From assembly GCA_026708325.1 (NCBI GenBank), contig JAPOVC010000013.1, forward strand, positions 1 to 64,000: a stretch of 64,000 nucleotides of DNA, given 5' to 3'. This stretch comes from Anaerolineaceae bacterium (GTDB taxonomy: Bacteria; Chloroflexota; Anaerolineae; Aggregatilineales; Phototrophicaceae). Under the pieces are notes generated by a model. The model was not told where the DNA came from. It did not search any database and worked only from the letters and a program-made list of their open reading frames with translations. Below, piece by piece: positions 62,243 through 64,000 of the stretch (positions are counted from its first letter, which is position 1; each line of letters begins with the position of its first letter). The position numbers were made by a program, and so were the translations under genes.

Positions 62243-64000
62243 ATGGACCTCGACCAGCTGAACGAGCAGCAACGCGCGGCGGTGACCGCCGGGCCGGGCC
62301 CCGTCATCGTCTACGCCGGCCCGGGCAGCGGCAAGACGCGGGTGCTGACGCAGCGCCTCGCCTGGCTGGTGCGCGAGCAGGGGGTCTATCCCGGCGCCAT
62401 CATGGCCGTGACCTTCACCAACCGCGCCGCCGGCGAAATGCGCAGTCGCGTCGAGGCCCTGCTCGGCGGTCGACTGCGCGGGGCGCGGGTCGGCACCTTT
62501 CACAGCATCTGCGGGCGCTTGCTGCGCGCCGAGGCCGAATACCTGCCCTGGAGTTCGGACTACGTCATCTTTGACGCGGACGACCAGCGCACGGCCGTGC
62601 GGATGGCGCTGGCCGACATGGGCATGCAGCATGAGTGGCGCCAGGCGCGCGACGTCGTCAACAAGATCTCGCGGGCCAAGTGCGAACTGATCACGGCGCA
62701 GGACTACGTCGCGCCCGACTACGCCCATTTGCTGACCCAGGAGGTCTACCCGCGTTATCAGAACATCCTGCTGGAAGCCGACGCCATGGACTTCGGCGAC
62801 CTGCTGATGCAGACCGTCTTTCTGCTGCAGGAGAACGGGGACCTGTACCGCAAATACGGCAATCTCATCGAGCATCTGCTGGTCGACGAGTTCCAGGATA
62901 CGAATCTGGCGCAATACCGCCTGGTGCGCCTCTTCGCCCGGCCGCAGCAAAACGTCTTCGTGGTCGGCGACGAGGACCAGGCGATCTATTCCTGGCGCGG
63001 CGCGGACTGGCGCAACGTGACCAGCTTTCGCAAGGACTTCCCTCAGGCGCAGGAATTCAGGCTGGAACAAAACTATCGTTCGACGCAGACGATCGTCGAG
63101 GCGGCGCGCGCCGTCATCCGCCATAACCCGGACCGGGTGGACAAGGCGCTTTTCACCGCGCGCGAACGGGGCTCGCAGATCCAGCTGTATTCCGCCTTCG
63201 ACAGCCGCGAGGAAGCGGAACACGTCGTGCAGAACACGCGGCGGCTGATGGGCGAGGGCCATTTGCAGTTGCGCGATTTCGCCGTGATGTACCGTAGCCA
63301 CTTCCAGTCGCGCGCGCTGGAAGTGGCCTTCGTCGACGCCGGGATTCCCTATCGCCTGGTGAGGGGCGTGGCCTTCTACAGCCGCAGGGAAATACAGGGC
63401 ATGATGGCCTGCCTGCGCTTTTCGCACAACCCGAACGACCAGGTGTCCTTGCTGCGCATCGTCAACGAGTTTGGGCCGGGAATCGGCGACAAGACCCTGG
63501 GCGCCTTCAAGTTGTGGCGCGAGCGCGAGAATCTGGGCTGCGGCGAGGCGCTGGTCCGCCTGGTCGACGGCGCCGAGGTGCCCTTTCCCACGCGGATGGT
63601 CCGAAGTCTGCAAAACCTCGCCAGTCGCTGCATCGCCTGGTGGGGCGTCGCCGCCACGGGCAACCTGCCGGCGCTCTTCGACCGGATCCTGCCGACCACG
63701 GCCAACGATGACTGGCTGTGGAAGGTCAGCGACGACGAGGAACAGGTTCTGGAGCGCGGCGAAAACCTGGCGGAATTGCGCGGTCAGCTGGAACAGGCCA
63801 CGCAGGAGGGACAATCGCTGGGCGATTTTCTGGCGGAAAGGGCCCTTTACACGGATGTCGACATACGCGATCCGGACCTTGACGCCGTTTCCCTGATGAC
63901 CCTGCACGCGACCAAGGGCACGGAGTTCCCGGTGGTCTTCATCGCCGGTGTCGTGGACGGGCAGCTGCCCCACGTACGTTCGCTGGACAGCCCCGACCAG
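62243..64000 (+). CDS. pcrA: UvrD/PcrA-like superfamily 1 DNA helicase, 3' truncated by window
   Basis: 586 codons are visible and the frame is open at the right edge. Motifs in order: Q-motif LNEQQRAAVTAG, Walker A YAGPGSGKTRVLTQR, Ia AVTFTNRAAGEMR, GTFHSICGRLL, motif II LLVDEFQDTNLAQY, motif III VGDEDQAIYSWRGA, LEQNYRST, and motif V LMTLHATKGTEFPVVFIAG. It is a 3'-5' helicase for nucleotide-excision or mismatch repair and for removing RecA. The missing part should hold motif VI and the C-terminus. ATG 62243 follows a weak purine stretch. UvrD and PcrA cannot be told apart here. Confidence 0.92.
   Translation, partial: MDLDQLNEQQRAAVTAGPGPVIVYAGPGSGKTRVLTQRLAWLVREQGVYPGAIMAVTFTNRAAGEMRSRVEALLGGRLRGARVGTFHSICGRLLRAEAEYLPWSSDYVIFDADDQRTAVRMALADMGMQHEWRQARDVVNKISRAKCELITAQDYVAPDYAHLLTQEVYPRYQNILLEADAMDFGDLLMQTVFLLQENGDLYRKYGNLIEHLLVDEFQDTNLAQYRLVRLFARPQQNVFVVGDEDQAIYSWRGADWRNVTSFRKDFPQAQEFRLEQNYRSTQTIVEAARAVIRHNPDRVDKALFTARERGSQIQLYSAFDSREEAEHVVQNTRRLMGEGHLQLRDFAVMYRSHFQSRALEVAFVDAGIPYRLVRGVAFYSRREIQGMMACLRFSHNPNDQVSLLRIVNEFGPGIGDKTLGAFKLWRERENLGCGEALVRLVDGAEVPFPTRMVRSLQNLASRCIAWWGVAATGNLPALFDRILPTTANDDWLWKVSDDEEQVLERGENLAELRGQLEQATQEGQSLGDFLAERALYTDVDIRDPDLDAVSLMTLHATKGTEFPVVFIAGVVDGQLPHVRSLDSPDQ

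Noticed and set aside
62048..63973. A long minus-strand frame opposite the helicase
   Set aside because: The helicase motifs on the plus strand run through the whole stretch in order; the minus frame has none.

Overview
The window is a GC-rich bacterial chromosome segment that is almost fully coding. Gene content suggests a Chloroflexota genome of the Anaerolineae/Caldilineae kind. The pointers are GT-C glycosyltransferases with a C-terminal beta-sandwich, secreted proteins built from SH3-like repeats, BMP-family binding proteins, DUF3352 and DUF4340 proteins, a Gld-type ABC exporter, PadR-free two-component genes, and a degenerate metallo-beta-lactamase-fold protein. This assignment is inferred from family content, not from a marker-gene comparison. 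No rRNA, tRNA, CRISPR array, transposase or integrase was recognised.

Layout. 1-1.9 kb: 3' part of a secreted M6-like metalloprotease, convergent with ssb. 2-12 kb: a minus-strand run of five GT-C membrane glycosyltransferases, four of them tandem paralogues with identical ends, plus a DUF1232 protein. 12.1-15.5 kb: an OmpR-type two-component pair and two DinB-fold paralogues. 15.5-19.7 kb: a GldA/F/G-like ABC operon with a DUF4340 protein. 19.9-24.4 kb: three secreted SH3-repeat proteins. 24.5-27.7 kb: a cobalamin adenosyltransferase divergent from recA, then a lipoprotein and an F420-type nitroreductase. 27.7-32.8 kb: a PhyH-family dioxygenase, two BMP-type binding proteins and a DUF3352 protein. 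32.9-36.3 kb: an ABC-2 exporter with one ATPase and three permeases. 36.4-38.7 kb: a small membrane protein, then heme O and heme A synthesis genes (ctaB, ctaA). 38.8-44 kb: a sugar ABC importer with two binding proteins and two permeases but no ATPase. 44-44.8 kb: a non-standard patch with 18-bp direct repeats, palindromes and two tiny coiled-coil/membrane genes. 44.8-48.5 kb: an anchored protein, a PfkB sugar kinase, a second response regulator and an SDR protein without a catalytic triad. 48.5-54.2 kb: a class A penicillin-binding protein, a sugar isomerase-like protein, a small protein, the degenerate MBL-fold protein and a DUF309 protein. 54.3-59.1 kb: three PD-(D/E)XK nuclease-like genes with a shared C-terminal domain, interleaved with a GT2 glycosyltransferase and deoC. 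59.1-64 kb: a second PhyH protein, a small membrane protein, two methyltransferases and the 5' part of a UvrD/PcrA helicase.

Themes. Envelope biogenesis and export dominate: GT-C and GT2 enzymes, PBP1A, ABC-2 systems and SH3 proteins. Sugar uptake and phosphorylation genes sit at 39-47 kb. DNA metabolism is scattered through ssb, recA, pcrA, deoC and the nucleases. Many adjacent genes are paralogous pairs or series: GT-C x4, DinB x2, SH3 x2-3, BMP x2, ABC-2 permease x2-3, binding protein x2, tiny membrane protein x2, nuclease x3. Local tandem duplication followed by divergence is therefore the main recurring signature.

The strongest leads for something undescribed are the nuclease-like trio with a common C-terminal domain, one member of which is translationally coupled to deoC (54.3-59.1 kb); the repeat-flanked cassettes at the 3' end of the sugar permease gene (43.95-44.77 kb); and the end-conserved, middle-variable glycosyltransferase array (3.3-11.5 kb).
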